Shown: positions 17,135-25,563 of the stretch, piece after piece
Numbering within the stretch: the first letter of the stretch is position 1
Layout: every line of letters begins with the position of its first letter
Source: B13-G4 sp030606805
Lineage (GTDB): Bacteria; Desulfobacterota; Desulfobacteria; Desulfobacterales; ETH-SRB1
Assembly: GCA_030606805.1 (NCBI GenBank)
Contig: JAUWFS010000005.1
Location: 1-43,233, forward strand
Reading direction: 5' to 3'
Length of the DNA stretch: 43,233 nucleotides
Program-made: the position numbers and the translations under genes
The notes under the pieces: generated by a model
Seen by the model: the letters and a program-made list of their open reading frames with translations, nothing else
The model's database searches: none
What the model was told of the DNA's origin: nothing

Positions 17135-17253
17135 ACTTTCAGATAATTCATTTCACAAGGCTATAAGGAAAAATCTGAGTAAGTCGTGCTGATGTGTACG
17201 TCGACGAGGATTTTAACTGATAACGCAGTGAAATTATTTATCTGAAAGTCTAT
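17131..17253 (+). mobile_element. 123-bp MITE-like element between flgM and flgN
   Basis: Terminal 26-bp arms (17131-17156, starting ATAGACTTTCAGATAA, and 17228-17253) are inverted repeats with two mismatches. The interior is about 70 bp and too small to code. The element overlaps the flgM stop codon and ends about 30 bp before flgN. Confidence 0.75.
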
Positions 17254-17282
17254 ATGAACGAATCGATGATTTGGTGGATTAC

Positions 17283-17819
17283 ATGAGTCAACGAATTGAC
17301 GAATTGACGAATTATAGAATGGATTTGCTGTTTAATAAATTTTTATGTCTGCTTGAAGAGGAAACAGATTTTTATCAATTGTTGCTTTTAGTCGTTCAAA
17401 AAGAGAATAGGGCGGTAGTGGATTTAAAACTGAAAGAGTTGAATGAGGCTGCTAAAGAAAAAGAGAATTTGCTCCTGAAAATTCAGATACTGGAAGAACA
17501 AAGGCAGCGCATGCTGGAGAGGGTGGCTGATTCTATAGGATGCCCGCTTCAGGGTCTTACCTTATCTAAATTATCTCAATTGATAGAAGAGCCTTACTCC
17601 ACCCGGTTAAAGGACTGCCGTTCCAATCTTTTAGCGCTGACACAAAGTATCCAGGATGTTAATAATAGCAATAAGTCCCTAATGGTGCACTCTCTTAAAC
17701 TTGTTGGAAGTTCATTATCCTTATTAGATAATTTAATTGCACCCATTCCAGTTTATTGCCAGACCGGTAAGACTCAAGTTAATGATCAAAGCGGGAAGGT
17801 TCTTTCCGCTCAAATTTAG
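17283..17819 (+). CDS. flgN: Flagellar chaperone FlgN
   Basis: The protein of about 178 residues is largely helical with FlgN-like heptads (FNKFLCLLEEETDFYQLLLL, then VQKENRAVVDLKLKELNEAA and KEKENLLLKIQILEEQRQRM). FlgN is the cytoplasmic export chaperone for hook-filament junction proteins FlgK and FlgL. Placement directly after flgM is canonical. The start is unsure: TTG 17271, ATG 17283 and ATG 17319 are possible. The first codons consist of an 8-bp repeat (CGAATTGA), which may be an intergenic repeat and not true coding sequence. Confidence 0.85.
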   Translation: MSQRIDELTNYRMDLLFNKFLCLLEEETDFYQLLLLVVQKENRAVVDLKLKELNEAAKEKENLLLKIQILEEQRQRMLERVADSIGCPLQGLTLSKLSQLIEEPYSTRLKDCRSNLLALTQSIQDVNNSNKSLMVHSLKLVGSSLSLLDNLIAPIPVYCQTGKTQVNDQSGKVLSAQI

Positions 17820-17849
17820 TCGAGTAGTCGACTAATTAAGGAATCAGGT

Positions 17850-20420
17850 ATGCACAAGATAGACGAAAAAATTATCTTTATGCTCGAGAAGATCGAAGAA
17901 GATATAGATACGGTTGGCTTAAATGATAGCGATGCATGGAACAATATTCGTTCTCAACTGGAAAGAGTGATTCAGGATATTTCGGGTGAACATACTGAGT
18001 TGGTTAACATTCTCAATCTCTGTATAGAGGGAGTGAGAGCTTTATCTGACAAATCCGTTGCTGACTCTTTATCCCTTGTTGATGCCATATCGGGTGCATT
18101 GATAGCCTCAGGGCTGTATCTGTCGGATACTCCGGATAGCCGGCTTCTTATTAGTGAAGCCGGTAATGCGTTAGGAAACATTTTGAACAAAGACCCGGTT
18201 CAATGTGACTTGCAGCTAAGCTGCTTGACACTTAATGATGCGGCTGCGCTTCTGATTCAACTTGAACCGGATGACATCAAAGGATTGACTGGTTTGCAGC
18301 AATCGCTAAACGCTATTGTTGCTGATGGATCATACCCTGAATCTTCTCGGAAAAATATTATTCAGGCTGCTCAAAAAATTGAAGAAGTTATTAAAGCTGA
18401 TGTTTCCGATCTTGAGTCTACTATTACCGAAGTTGGTAATTTTATTGAAAAAGCTATGGATGAGATGGGGGAGAATAGCGGAGAGGGGATCACCGGCAGC
18501 GTTGAAGAGAGAGTAACTGACGATCAGGCAGGTGAGGTGGAGGAAAACGGGAATAAGGCGGTTGATTTTGTTGTAGAGCGGGACGAGCCGGCCGCTGAAA
18601 AGTCGGTATCCGATTACATGCCTGAAGACGCAGATCTCGAACTGATTGGCGAGTTTATTACTGAAGGAATTGATTTAATCACAAACGCCGAAGAGGCCCT
18701 GTTAACTCTTGAAAATGACCCGGATGATATGGATGCAGTGGGCACTGTTTTTCGCGCTTTTCATACCATCAAGGGGACCGCTGCCTTTATGGAGCTTACT
18801 ATCATATCGGAAATGGCCCATCACGCAGAATCGCTTTTAAGTCGTGTTCGAGATCGTGAAATACGCTATACCGGCGGATACGCAGACCTTGCGCTTCGTT
18901 CTCTTGACATGCTCAAAGAGCTCATTCAGGCTGTTGAGCAAGCTTTAGGCAGCGAGCCTTTATCCAAACCGGAAGGTTACGATGATTTGATGCGTATTCT
19001 GGAAAATCCGGAAAAAGCGGGTATATCTGAAGATTTTGATGAAGCAACTATGCCTCGAGTCGGCGACCTTTTGGTGGCTCAAGGCAATGCTGAAAGGCAG
19101 AAAGTCGAAGAGGCCGCAACCTTATATTCTGAAAAACAGATCGGAGCGGCAATTATGAAATCAAAGGCCGCATCCATAGAGCATGTCGGCCAGGCGATTC
19201 GAACACAGAAGAGGATGCATGGCGCCAAACAGGTTGTGCAATCATCAATCAGGGTGAACACTGATCGGTTAGACCGTTTGATTGATATGATGGGAGAGTT
19301 GGTAATTGCCCACTCGATGGTGGCTCAGGACGAAATTATGGTCAATGGTGGAAACCACGAACTCTTAAAAAAAGTTGTTCATACAAGCAAGATTGTTCGT
19401 GAACTGCAACACATGGGCATGTCAATGCGGATGATTCCGCTTAAATCAACCTTCCAGAAAATGACCCGGCTGGTGAGAGACCTGTCTCGCAAGGTCGGTA
19501 AAAACATCAATTTTGTCACCGAAGGTGAAGAAACAGAGATAGACAGAAACATGGTAGATGTTGTTAAAGATCCACTTGTACACATGGTTCGCAATGCAGT
19601 AGATCACGGCATCGAACTGCCTGATGTCAGAAAAAAAACCGGCAAACCTGAACATGGTACGGTGCACCTGTCGGCCTATCATTCTGCGGGAAGCGTAGTG
19701 GTAGAGATAAAAGACGACGGGAAAGGCCTTGACCGTGAGAAACTGATTGCCAAAGCCATAGAAAAAGGAATCATTAGTGATGGAAATTCGTTTAGCGATA
19801 GAGAGGTATTTAACCTGATCTTTGAACCAGGCTTCTCCACTGCCAAGGTGGTTAGTGACGTATCCGGCCGTGGCGTGGGGATGGATGTTGTGAAAAGAAA
19901 TATCGAAACTCTGCGCGGGCAGGTCGAAATTCAATCTGAACATGGAAAGGGAAGTGTTTTTAAAATGAGGCTTCCTCTGACTCTGGCGATTATTGATGGA
20001 ATGGTTATTCGTGCCGGCCATGAAACATATGTTGTGCCGATAGTTTCGATTGTCACGTCTCTCAGGCCTGATCCAGAAGCCGTTTCAACAGTGCTGAATC
20101 AAGGCGAGATGCTTTCTCTTCAGGGTAAGCTTATTCCATTGTTTCGGCTGGACAGTCTATTTGACATCAAGGGCGCTGAGCAGGATCCTGCCAGGGCGAT
20201 TGTTATGGTAATTGAAGACAACGAGAGCCAGGCATGCCTGCTCATTGATGAGTTGATCGGCAGGCAGCAGGTTGTTATCAAGACATTGGGGGAAAGTATG
20301 CGGGATATACCCGGGATTTCCGGAGGCGCTATTATGCCGAATGGTCGAGTAGGACTGATTCTTGATGTTGGCGGGCTGGTGAAATTTGCAACTACTCGGA
20401 ATGAGGAATTGAGAAATTGA
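17850..20420 (+). CDS. cheA: Chemotaxis histidine kinase CheA
   Basis: The 856-residue protein has an unusual helical N-terminal extension (about 1-250); an HPt domain with the phospho-acceptor H305 in FRAFHTIKGTAAFM; a GDLLVAQGN/Q..GAAI..-type helical repeat (about 404-456); the P3 dimer domain; a HATPase with N box VRNAVDHG (N582), G1 KDDGKGL and G2 GRGVGMD; and a C-terminal CheW-like P5 domain (about 710-850). The CheY-binding P2 domain of enteric CheA is not evident. It passes phosphate to CheY (and CheB), controlling motor switching. The end overlaps the possible TTG start of cheR. Confidence 0.95.
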   Translation: MHKIDEKIIFMLEKIEEDIDTVGLNDSDAWNNIRSQLERVIQDISGEHTELVNILNLCIEGVRALSDKSVADSLSLVDAISGALIASGLYLSDTPDSRLLISEAGNALGNILNKDPVQCDLQLSCLTLNDAAALLIQLEPDDIKGLTGLQQSLNAIVADGSYPESSRKNIIQAAQKIEEVIKADVSDLESTITEVGNFIEKAMDEMGENSGEGITGSVEERVTDDQAGEVEENGNKAVDFVVERDEPAAEKSVSDYMPEDADLELIGEFITEGIDLITNAEEALLTLENDPDDMDAVGTVFRAFHTIKGTAAFMELTIISEMAHHAESLLSRVRDREIRYTGGYADLALRSLDMLKELIQAVEQALGSEPLSKPEGYDDLMRILENPEKAGISEDFDEATMPRVGDLLVAQGNAERQKVEEAATLYSEKQIGAAIMKSKAASIEHVGQAIRTQKRMHGAKQVVQSSIRVNTDRLDRLIDMMGELVIAHSMVAQDEIMVNGGNHELLKKVVHTSKIVRELQHMGMSMRMIPLKSTFQKMTRLVRDLSRKVGKNINFVTEGEETEIDRNMVDVVKDPLVHMVRNAVDHGIELPDVRKKTGKPEHGTVHLSAYHSAGSVVVEIKDDGKGLDREKLIAKAIEKGIISDGNSFSDREVFNLIFEPGFSTAKVVSDVSGRGVGMDVVKRNIETLRGQVEIQSEHGKGSVFKMRLPLTLAIIDGMVIRAGHETYVVPIVSIVTSLRPDPEAVSTVLNQGEMLSLQGKLIPLFRLDSLFDIKGAEQDPARAIVMVIEDNESQACLLIDELIGRQQVVIKTLGESMRDIPGISGGAIMPNGRVGLILDVGGLVKFATTRNEELRN

Positions 20421-21265
20421 GGGATTTAACGAGCAACCAGCAACGAGTTATGACTTCACTGTCAATTGAATTGAATGAAAAGCATTTCAAGAAAGTCAGC
20501 CAATTAGTATACCGGTTTTCCGGAATTAATCTGAAAGACGGTAAAGAGGCTCTGGTCAGGGCTCGCCTCATGAAACGGCTGCGAGCATTAGGAATGGGAA
20601 GTTTTGAAGAGTATTTTAAATACATCGAGAGCGACAGGGGAGGAGAGGAACTCAGTTGCATGCTCGATGCGATGACAACCAATAAGACATTCTTTTTCCG
20701 CGAGGCAGGGCATTTTAACTATTTGTGTGAGAAGATATTGCCGGAACTCAAAGGCCAAAAATTGAGGTTTTGGAGCGCGGCCTGTTCTTCAGGTGAGGAG
20801 CCTTTTTCTCTGGCAATCCTGCTGATGGAAAATGTGCCGCAGATAAAGTCCATGGACGTGCGGATTCTGGCCACGGATATATCGACAAAAATGCTGAATA
20901 AAGCGCGCAGAGCTGTTTACGAAGAGGGAACACTACGGGATGTTCCGCTGCAGCTTTTGCAAAAATATTTCATTAAAGTTCGAAAGCAGCATTCTGTTGC
21001 TTACCAGGTAAAAGATAATGTTAGCTCAATGGTTCAATTAACGTGGCTGAACCTGATGGATTCATGGCCGATGAAGGGTCTGTTCAACGTAATATTTTGT
21101 CGCAATGTGATGATTTACTTTGACAGGCCAACCCAGCAGAAGCTGATTAATCGTTTTTGGGAGCTTATAGAGCCTGGAGGTTATCTTTTTGTAGGCCATT
21201 CAGAGAGTCTGTCGGCCATTTCGCACAAATTTAAATATATACGTCCGGCTACCTATAGAAAATAA
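20417..21265 (+). CDS. cheR: Chemotaxis methyltransferase CheR
   Basis: The protein of up to 282 residues has the CheR N-terminal domain (VSQLVYRFSGINLKDGKEAL) and the SAM methyltransferase domain: RFWSAACSSGEEPFSLAILL, RILATDISTKMLNKARRAVY, LFNVIFCRNVMIYFDR, GGYLFVGHSESL. It methylates glutamates of chemoreceptors. A TTG at 20417 overlaps the cheA stop (TTGA); the alternative ATG at 20450 also leaves a complete domain and may be the real start. It is the last gene of the flagellar/chemotaxis run; no cheB, cheY or cheW is in this window. Confidence 0.94.
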   Translation: MRDLTSNQQRVMTSLSIELNEKHFKKVSQLVYRFSGINLKDGKEALVRARLMKRLRALGMGSFEEYFKYIESDRGGEELSCMLDAMTTNKTFFFREAGHFNYLCEKILPELKGQKLRFWSAACSSGEEPFSLAILLMENVPQIKSMDVRILATDISTKMLNKARRAVYEEGTLRDVPLQLLQKYFIKVRKQHSVAYQVKDNVSSMVQLTWLNLMDSWPMKGLFNVIFCRNVMIYFDRPTQQKLINRFWELIEPGGYLFVGHSESLSAISHKFKYIRPATYRK

Positions 21266-21266
21266 G

Positions 21267-21359
21267 GTAGCCGTTCACGGCTTGAAACTTGAAATTGGAA
21301 AGAACAGTACAAAAGCATGAAGGCCAAATTTCCAATTTCGACGTTCCGTGAACGCTTAC
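21267..21359 (+). repeat. Dispersed palindromic repeat (copy 2), after cheR
   Basis: This 93-bp unit has imperfect terminal inverted repeats (GTAGCCGTTCACGG / CCGTGAACGCTTAC, 12 of 14 match) and a nested inner palindrome (GAAATTGGA / TCCAATTTC). It shares two blocks with 1941-2056. Confidence 0.85.
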
Positions 21360-21415
21360 GAATTTATAATGTTAAAAGGAAAAAATACTATGGCAGCTTC
21401 TGGTGGAGCGCCTCG

Positions 21416-21775
21416 TTATGCCATAGCTTCATGAGCTTTTATTTCCTGAATATTCTGCACCGGTAAGATGCGACGTTCAATATCAGACCAAATTTTGCGT
21501 TTAATTATTCTTAAGTCATGTTCAGACTGGAGATTCAGCCAAAATTGCGCCTCAATTTTAAAGTAGCGTTGCAACCTTAAGGCGGAATCTGCTGTAATAG
21601 CACGCTTGCCATTAACGATTCCGCTTATCCTATTGGGCGGAACAACAAGATCTCGTGCAAGTAATTGTATGATTGTCCGTTTAAATCCCACACATAAAAA
21701 ATGTTGATAACAAAATGTAATTTTGCATGTTTTATCTATCCGCTTAACACTAAATAAATGGAGATTGTCCGGCAC
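21416..21775 (-). CDS. HigA-like antitoxin, degenerate N-terminus, no partner
   Basis: From about residue 38 this 119-residue product matches the XRE/HigA antitoxin family: LLARDLVVPPNRISGIVNGK, RAITADSALRLQRYF, AQFWLNLQSEHDLRI. HigA proteins normally begin with a short PGEIL-type helix; here the first about 35 residues (including CKITFCYQHFLCVGF) do not resemble it, so the start is probably lost or frameshifted. No HigB-type toxin is adjacent: the next gene on this strand is a sigma-54 activator. It is probably a remnant or orphan antitoxin. Confidence 0.6.
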   Translation of the reverse strand: MPDNLHLFSVKRIDKTCKITFCYQHFLCVGFKRTIIQLLARDLVVPPNRISGIVNGKRAITADSALRLQRYFKIEAQFWLNLQSEHDLRIIKRKIWSDIERRILPVQNIQEIKAHEAMA

Positions 21776-21803
21776 GGGAACTATTTATAAGCTCATTGTG
21801 ATT

Positions 21804-23336
21804 TTAACGAAATTTATGATAGTCAATGCCATACCTCAGTGCCTTATAGCTGAATTTACGGGGAGTTGTATTTAGTGTTTTTGCTGCCATTGCGCTGTTC
21901 CCCTTAGCATTTTTAAGAGCATCAATTATCATTTCTTTTTCAAGATTTGCTACAGCCTCATCCAGGGACAGAGCCGGCAGGGTGTTTGATTCGGATCCTG
22001 TCTGCAATGTTGGAGGAAGACAATAACTGTGTATTACTCCCTCTTCGCATAAAAGTACAGCCCGTTCGATGCAGTTTTCAAGCTCCCTGACATTCCCAGG
22101 CCAGTGATAATCCATAAGCATGTCAATAGCAGGTGTGGAAAACCTTTTGATGTTTTTGTTATTCTCCTTTGCATATTTTTCAAGAAAGTAGTCGCTTAAA
22201 AGCAAAATGTCTGTTTTTCGTTCCCTTAAAGGAGGCATATAGATGGGAAAAACGTTAAGCCGATAATAAAGATCATCTCTGAAAGCCTCTTCTTCTATAG
22301 CCTTTTCCAGGTTTTTATTGGTAGCTGCTATTATGCGTACATCTGACTTTATGGTTTTATATCCCCCAACGCGTTCAAATTCTTTTTCCTGTAATATACG
22401 CATGAGCTTTACCTGAACGTCAATGCGTATAGATCCTATTTCATCCAGAAATATTGTTCCTTTATTAGCCATCTCGAATTTGCCCAGCTTTTGTTTAATG
22501 GCACCGGTAAAGGCTCCTTTTTCATGCCCGAAAAGCTCACTTTCTATAAGGTTTGAAGGAAGTGCCGCACAGTTTACTTTAACAAATGGTTTTTTGGATC
22601 TATTGCTGTCATAATGTATGGAGTTTGCCACAAGCTCCTTGCCGGTTCCGCTTTCTCCTCGAATCAATACTGTTGCATTACTTTTGCAAACTTGAGTGAT
22701 CATCTGAAAGACTTCTCTCATCTTGTTGCTGTTTCCGATAATATCAGTAATTCGGTATTTCTTTTTCAGTTCGCTTCTAAGTCTTCTGTTTTCTTCTCTA
22801 AGTTGTTCCTTTTCAAGATGGATTGTTTCCAGATTAACTACATGCCTTGCAATCATCGTGGCTAATACAGAAATAAGTTTTTTACCGTTTTCTAAAGAAT
22901 AATTTTCGTCATATGTTTTATCTACGCTGATAGCTCCTATAATCTGGCTGCCTTTTGTTACCGGTACACATATGAACGAAAGCTCATTGCCATGTTTTGA
23001 CTTTCTGGAAGCAGTACGGTCAAGAAAGAGAGGCTCCTCGCTTATTTTGGGTATTACTATGGCTTTGCCTGTTTCAATTACCCTGCCTGTGATGCCCTCA
23101 CCCAATTTGTATTTTCCACTTTTCATGGCGGCCATGGAAAGGCCGTGAGCAACCTCTATGTTTATCTCATTACGCAGTGGATTAAGAATAGTAATGGTTC
23201 CACGGATCATGTCCATTGAGTCGGACAGAATATCTAAAACCTTATATAAAGATTTTTTAAGATCCAGGTGTTCATTTAGGGTTTTGCTTATTTCATAAAG
23301 CAGGGTAACATCTTCTATCCGTTTCATGGCACACAT
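21804..23336 (-). CDS. Sigma-54-dependent transcriptional activator with GAF domain (NifA type)
   Basis: The 510-residue protein has an N-terminal GAF sensor domain (about 15-170), a coiled linker (about 170-200), an AAA+ sigma-54 interaction domain with Walker A GESGTGKE and the loop GAFTGA, Walker B TIFLDEIG, arginine-finger region FRDDLYYRLNVFPI, then a Fis-type helix-turn-helix (AMAAKTLNTTPRKFSYKALR). The architecture is that of NifA-like activators. It is divergent from the operon starting at 23567 and is the obvious candidate regulator, but I find no -24/-12 promoter in the 230-bp gap, so its target could lie elsewhere. GAGG lies about 10 bases before the chosen ATG; a second ATG is at 23327. 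Confidence 0.93.
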   Translation of the reverse strand: MCAMKRIEDVTLLYEISKTLNEHLDLKKSLYKVLDILSDSMDMIRGTITILNPLRNEINIEVAHGLSMAAMKSGKYKLGEGITGRVIETGKAIVIPKISEEPLFLDRTASRKSKHGNELSFICVPVTKGSQIIGAISVDKTYDENYSLENGKKLISVLATMIARHVVNLETIHLEKEQLREENRRLRSELKKKYRITDIIGNSNKMREVFQMITQVCKSNATVLIRGESGTGKELVANSIHYDSNRSKKPFVKVNCAALPSNLIESELFGHEKGAFTGAIKQKLGKFEMANKGTIFLDEIGSIRIDVQVKLMRILQEKEFERVGGYKTIKSDVRIIAATNKNLEKAIEEEAFRDDLYYRLNVFPIYMPPLRERKTDILLLSDYFLEKYAKENNKNIKRFSTPAIDMLMDYHWPGNVRELENCIERAVLLCEEGVIHSYCLPPTLQTGSESNTLPALSLDEAVANLEKEMIIDALKNAKGNSAMAAKTLNTTPRKFSYKALRYGIDYHKFR

Positions 23337-23435
23337 TTTTGCAAATTCCTCGATGCTTGATTTAGGTTCAAGTAAAAATACTTGACAAAATAAATAAATA
23401 CAACTAAAAAAGGGATTTTGAATAAAGCATGAATG

Positions 23436-23463
23436 AAATTCTGAACAATGACGTTCGGAATTT
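23436..23463 (+). promoter_or_regulatory. 28-bp inverted repeat followed by T-run (operator or attenuator)
   Basis: AAATTCTGAAC-AATGAC-GTTCGGAATTT pairs over 11 bases per arm with one mismatch and is followed by TTTTTTATTTATTT. It sits between the divergent activator and the FMN oxidoreductase gene, about 100 bases before the latter. It could be a regulator-binding site or a weak terminator. A TTGACA box lies upstream at about 23382. Confidence 0.5.
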
Positions 23464-23566
23464 TTTTATTTATTTATAATGAAGACAAAGGCGTCTTTTC
23501 TTATTTTTAGGAAAATGGCGCTTTTTTTATTTTAAAATACTTAATTAAGAAGGAGGAAAGCTGATT

Positions 23567-25132
23567 ATGTCGTTTAGCAAACCTAATAGAAGTGCTGCTA
23601 CTCTTACAACCACCAGAGTAACTCCGGCACCTGTATCTGGAATTTGTGTTACCTGTGTTGATGGTTGTGAAGGCCCATGTGAAATTGGTCGATCTGCTTT
23701 AAAAGGTAGAGAGGTACTTTATCCGATGCCTTTTGGTCAAATTACAGCCGGATCTGAAAAAGATTATCCAGTAGATTTTTCGCATTTTAATATTCAGGGA
23801 ACCGCTGTTGGCGCGGTTGGAATTGAAGCTGATTCAGATAAAGCTACATTTCCTGCAGTAGATACTGCAACAACTGTGGGAGCAGACAATAGCATAAAAC
23901 TTAAGTTTCCTGTATTTACCGGTGCTGTGGGGTCAACCGACATCGCCCGTATAAACTGGGATGATGTGGCTATTGGCGCTGCTATTTCCGGGGTTTTAGT
24001 TGTTGTTGGAGAAAATGTTTGTGGAATGGATCCTAAAGCTGAATTTTCAAACGGCAAGATTTCCAGGTCTCCGGAAATGGAACGTCGGGTAGATTCTTTT
24101 AGGAAATGGTATGATGGTCATGGCGGTATCATTATTCAGGCTAATGTTGAAGATACTAAATTAGGTGTGCCTGAGTATGTTATTGAAAAGTTAGGCATTG
24201 AAATATTTGAATTAAAATGGGGGCAGGGCGCCAAAGATATCGGTGGTGAAGTTAAGTTGTCGTCAATTGAGAGAGCTATGGAACTGAAGGAGAGAGGTTA
24301 TATAGTTCTCCCTGATCCAACCAACCCTGCGGTTCAGGAGGCTTTTAAGGCAGGCGGTATAACTGAGTTTGAGCGTCACTCACGTCTTGGCATGGTTGAT
24401 GAAGATAATTTTTATAAATCAGCAGAGAAGCTTCGTTCTATTGGTGCAAAATATGTAACTTTGAAAACCGGTGCATATCGCCCGGCAGATCTGGCTCGGG
24501 CAATTAAATACGCATCTAATGCAAAAATTGATCTTTTGACTATAGATGGAGCCGGTGGTGGGACAGGAATGAGCCCATGGCGTATGATGAATGAATGGGG
24601 TATCCCCACGGTACAGCTTGAGTGTTTAACTTATCAGATGTGCCGGCGCTTGGCATCTAAGGGAGCCTATATTCCGCCTATAGCTATTGCAGGCGGGCTA
24701 TCTCTTGAAGATCATATTTTTAAAGCAATTGCTTTGGGAGCACCTTATGTAAAAGCTATATGCCTTGGACGCGCTATTCTCACTGCCGCTATGGTTGGTA
24801 AGACTCATGGAAAATTAATGGCTGAAAAAATGGAGCTTGAAGGTGAAGATATAGAAGAAGGCTATCTTCGTTTATTTGCTGTTGGGGCAGAGCTTAGGGA
24901 GCGATATGGAAAAGATTTCAGCCAACTTCCTGCCGGGGCAATTGGCCTGTATTCTTATATAGACAGGCTTAAGCAAGGGCTTCAGCAATTTATGGCCGGT
25001 GCAAGAAAGTTTGCTCTAAAACATATCGACCGTAATGATATTGTTGCCCTGACAAAAGATTCCGCTGAAATTTCAGGAATTCCATATGTTATGGACTCTG
25101 ATGCGGAAGAAGTAGATAAGATTTTAGGTTAA
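23567..25132 (+). CDS. FMN-binding glutamate-synthase-like oxidoreductase
   Basis: The 521-residue protein matches the FMN/synthase domain of glutamate synthase large subunits: KLGIEIFELKWGQGAKDIGG, a TIDGAGGGTGMSPW phosphate-binding loop, then PIAIAGGLSLEDHIFKAIAL and LGRAILTAAMVG. There is no glutaminase domain and I see no CHxxxC-type 3Fe-4S motif after the barrel. Instead the N-terminus carries C27-x2-C30-x3-C34-x3-C38, suited to an iron-sulfur cluster. A ferredoxin gene follows 28 bases later. This is a family of ferredoxin-linked FMN oxidoreductases with mostly unknown substrates; a true glutamate synthase role is doubtful. AAGGAGG precedes the ATG. Confidence 0.85.
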   Translation: MSFSKPNRSAATLTTTRVTPAPVSGICVTCVDGCEGPCEIGRSALKGREVLYPMPFGQITAGSEKDYPVDFSHFNIQGTAVGAVGIEADSDKATFPAVDTATTVGADNSIKLKFPVFTGAVGSTDIARINWDDVAIGAAISGVLVVVGENVCGMDPKAEFSNGKISRSPEMERRVDSFRKWYDGHGGIIIQANVEDTKLGVPEYVIEKLGIEIFELKWGQGAKDIGGEVKLSSIERAMELKERGYIVLPDPTNPAVQEAFKAGGITEFERHSRLGMVDEDNFYKSAEKLRSIGAKYVTLKTGAYRPADLARAIKYASNAKIDLLTIDGAGGGTGMSPWRMMNEWGIPTVQLECLTYQMCRRLASKGAYIPPIAIAGGLSLEDHIFKAIALGAPYVKAICLGRAILTAAMVGKTHGKLMAEKMELEGEDIEEGYLRLFAVGAELRERYGKDFSQLPAGAIGLYSYIDRLKQGLQQFMAGARKFALKHIDRNDIVALTKDSAEISGIPYVMDSDAEEVDKILG

Positions 25133-25160
25133 GTATAAAAATAATAAAGGAGATCAAAAC

Positions 25161-25370
25161 ATGCTAAATGTTATATGTAAGCACAACTGCAAATCCTGTT
25201 ATGCATTACCAGTATGTGCAGTAGGTGCAATTATAGACCAGCAGGGTTCTATTTATGTTGATACTGACAAATGTATTGGCTGTGGTTGTTGTCGTACTGC
25301 ATGTGTTGCATTCGGCTATGATCAAGCCTTGAGAGAAAAAACAGTCGATTGGCTTAAAGGCGCTGCATAG
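25161..25370 (+). CDS. Small ferredoxin-like iron-sulfur protein
   Basis: The 69-residue protein has two cysteine groups: CKHNCKSCYALPVC near the start and CIGCGCCRTAC in the middle, the latter a standard 4Fe-4S motif and the former a looser one. The order suggests a two-cluster ferredoxin with an irregular first site. AAAGGAG precedes the ATG. It directly follows the FMN oxidoreductase and probably serves as its electron carrier or tight subunit. Its stop codon coincides with the first base of a dispersed repeat. Confidence 0.8.
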   Translation: MLNVICKHNCKSCYALPVCAVGAIIDQQGSIYVDTDKCIGCGCCRTACVAFGYDQALREKTVDWLKGAA

Positions 25371-25468
25371 TAACTCAGGTTCACGGTTCCACGGTTCACG
25401 GTTAGAGAGCGATGAAGAAATCAAGACAACCAACCGTGAACCATGAACCTAACAACCTGAGTAGTTAC
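25370..25468 (+). repeat. 99-bp palindromic repeat element, copy A
   Basis: The outer ends GTAACTCAGG and CCTGAGTAGTTAC are inverted, and an inner perfect 11-bp stem pairs GGTTCACGGTT (25393-25403) with AACCGTGAACC (25432-25442). A second copy lies at 36925, sharing the loop (AGAGA..AT.AAGAAATCAAG) but with a compensating base-pair change in the stem. It fills the ferredoxin to AOR spacer. Confidence 0.85.
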
Positions 25469-25537
25469 CATGCTTTAATCACTATAAAATTTATTAAAAA
25501 AACTGTGAACAGTTAGAATAATTGTTGTTACAGTTTA

Positions 25538-25546
25538 TGATATAAT
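25538..25546 (+). promoter_or_regulatory. Possible extended -10 promoter before AOR gene
   Basis: TGA-TATAAT is an extended -10 box. No convincing -35 is seen, and the leader to the ATG at 25564 would be only about 11 bases, overlapping the GGGGG ribosome site. Tentative. Confidence 0.3.
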
Positions 25547-25563
25547 TACCGGGGGATAGAGAA

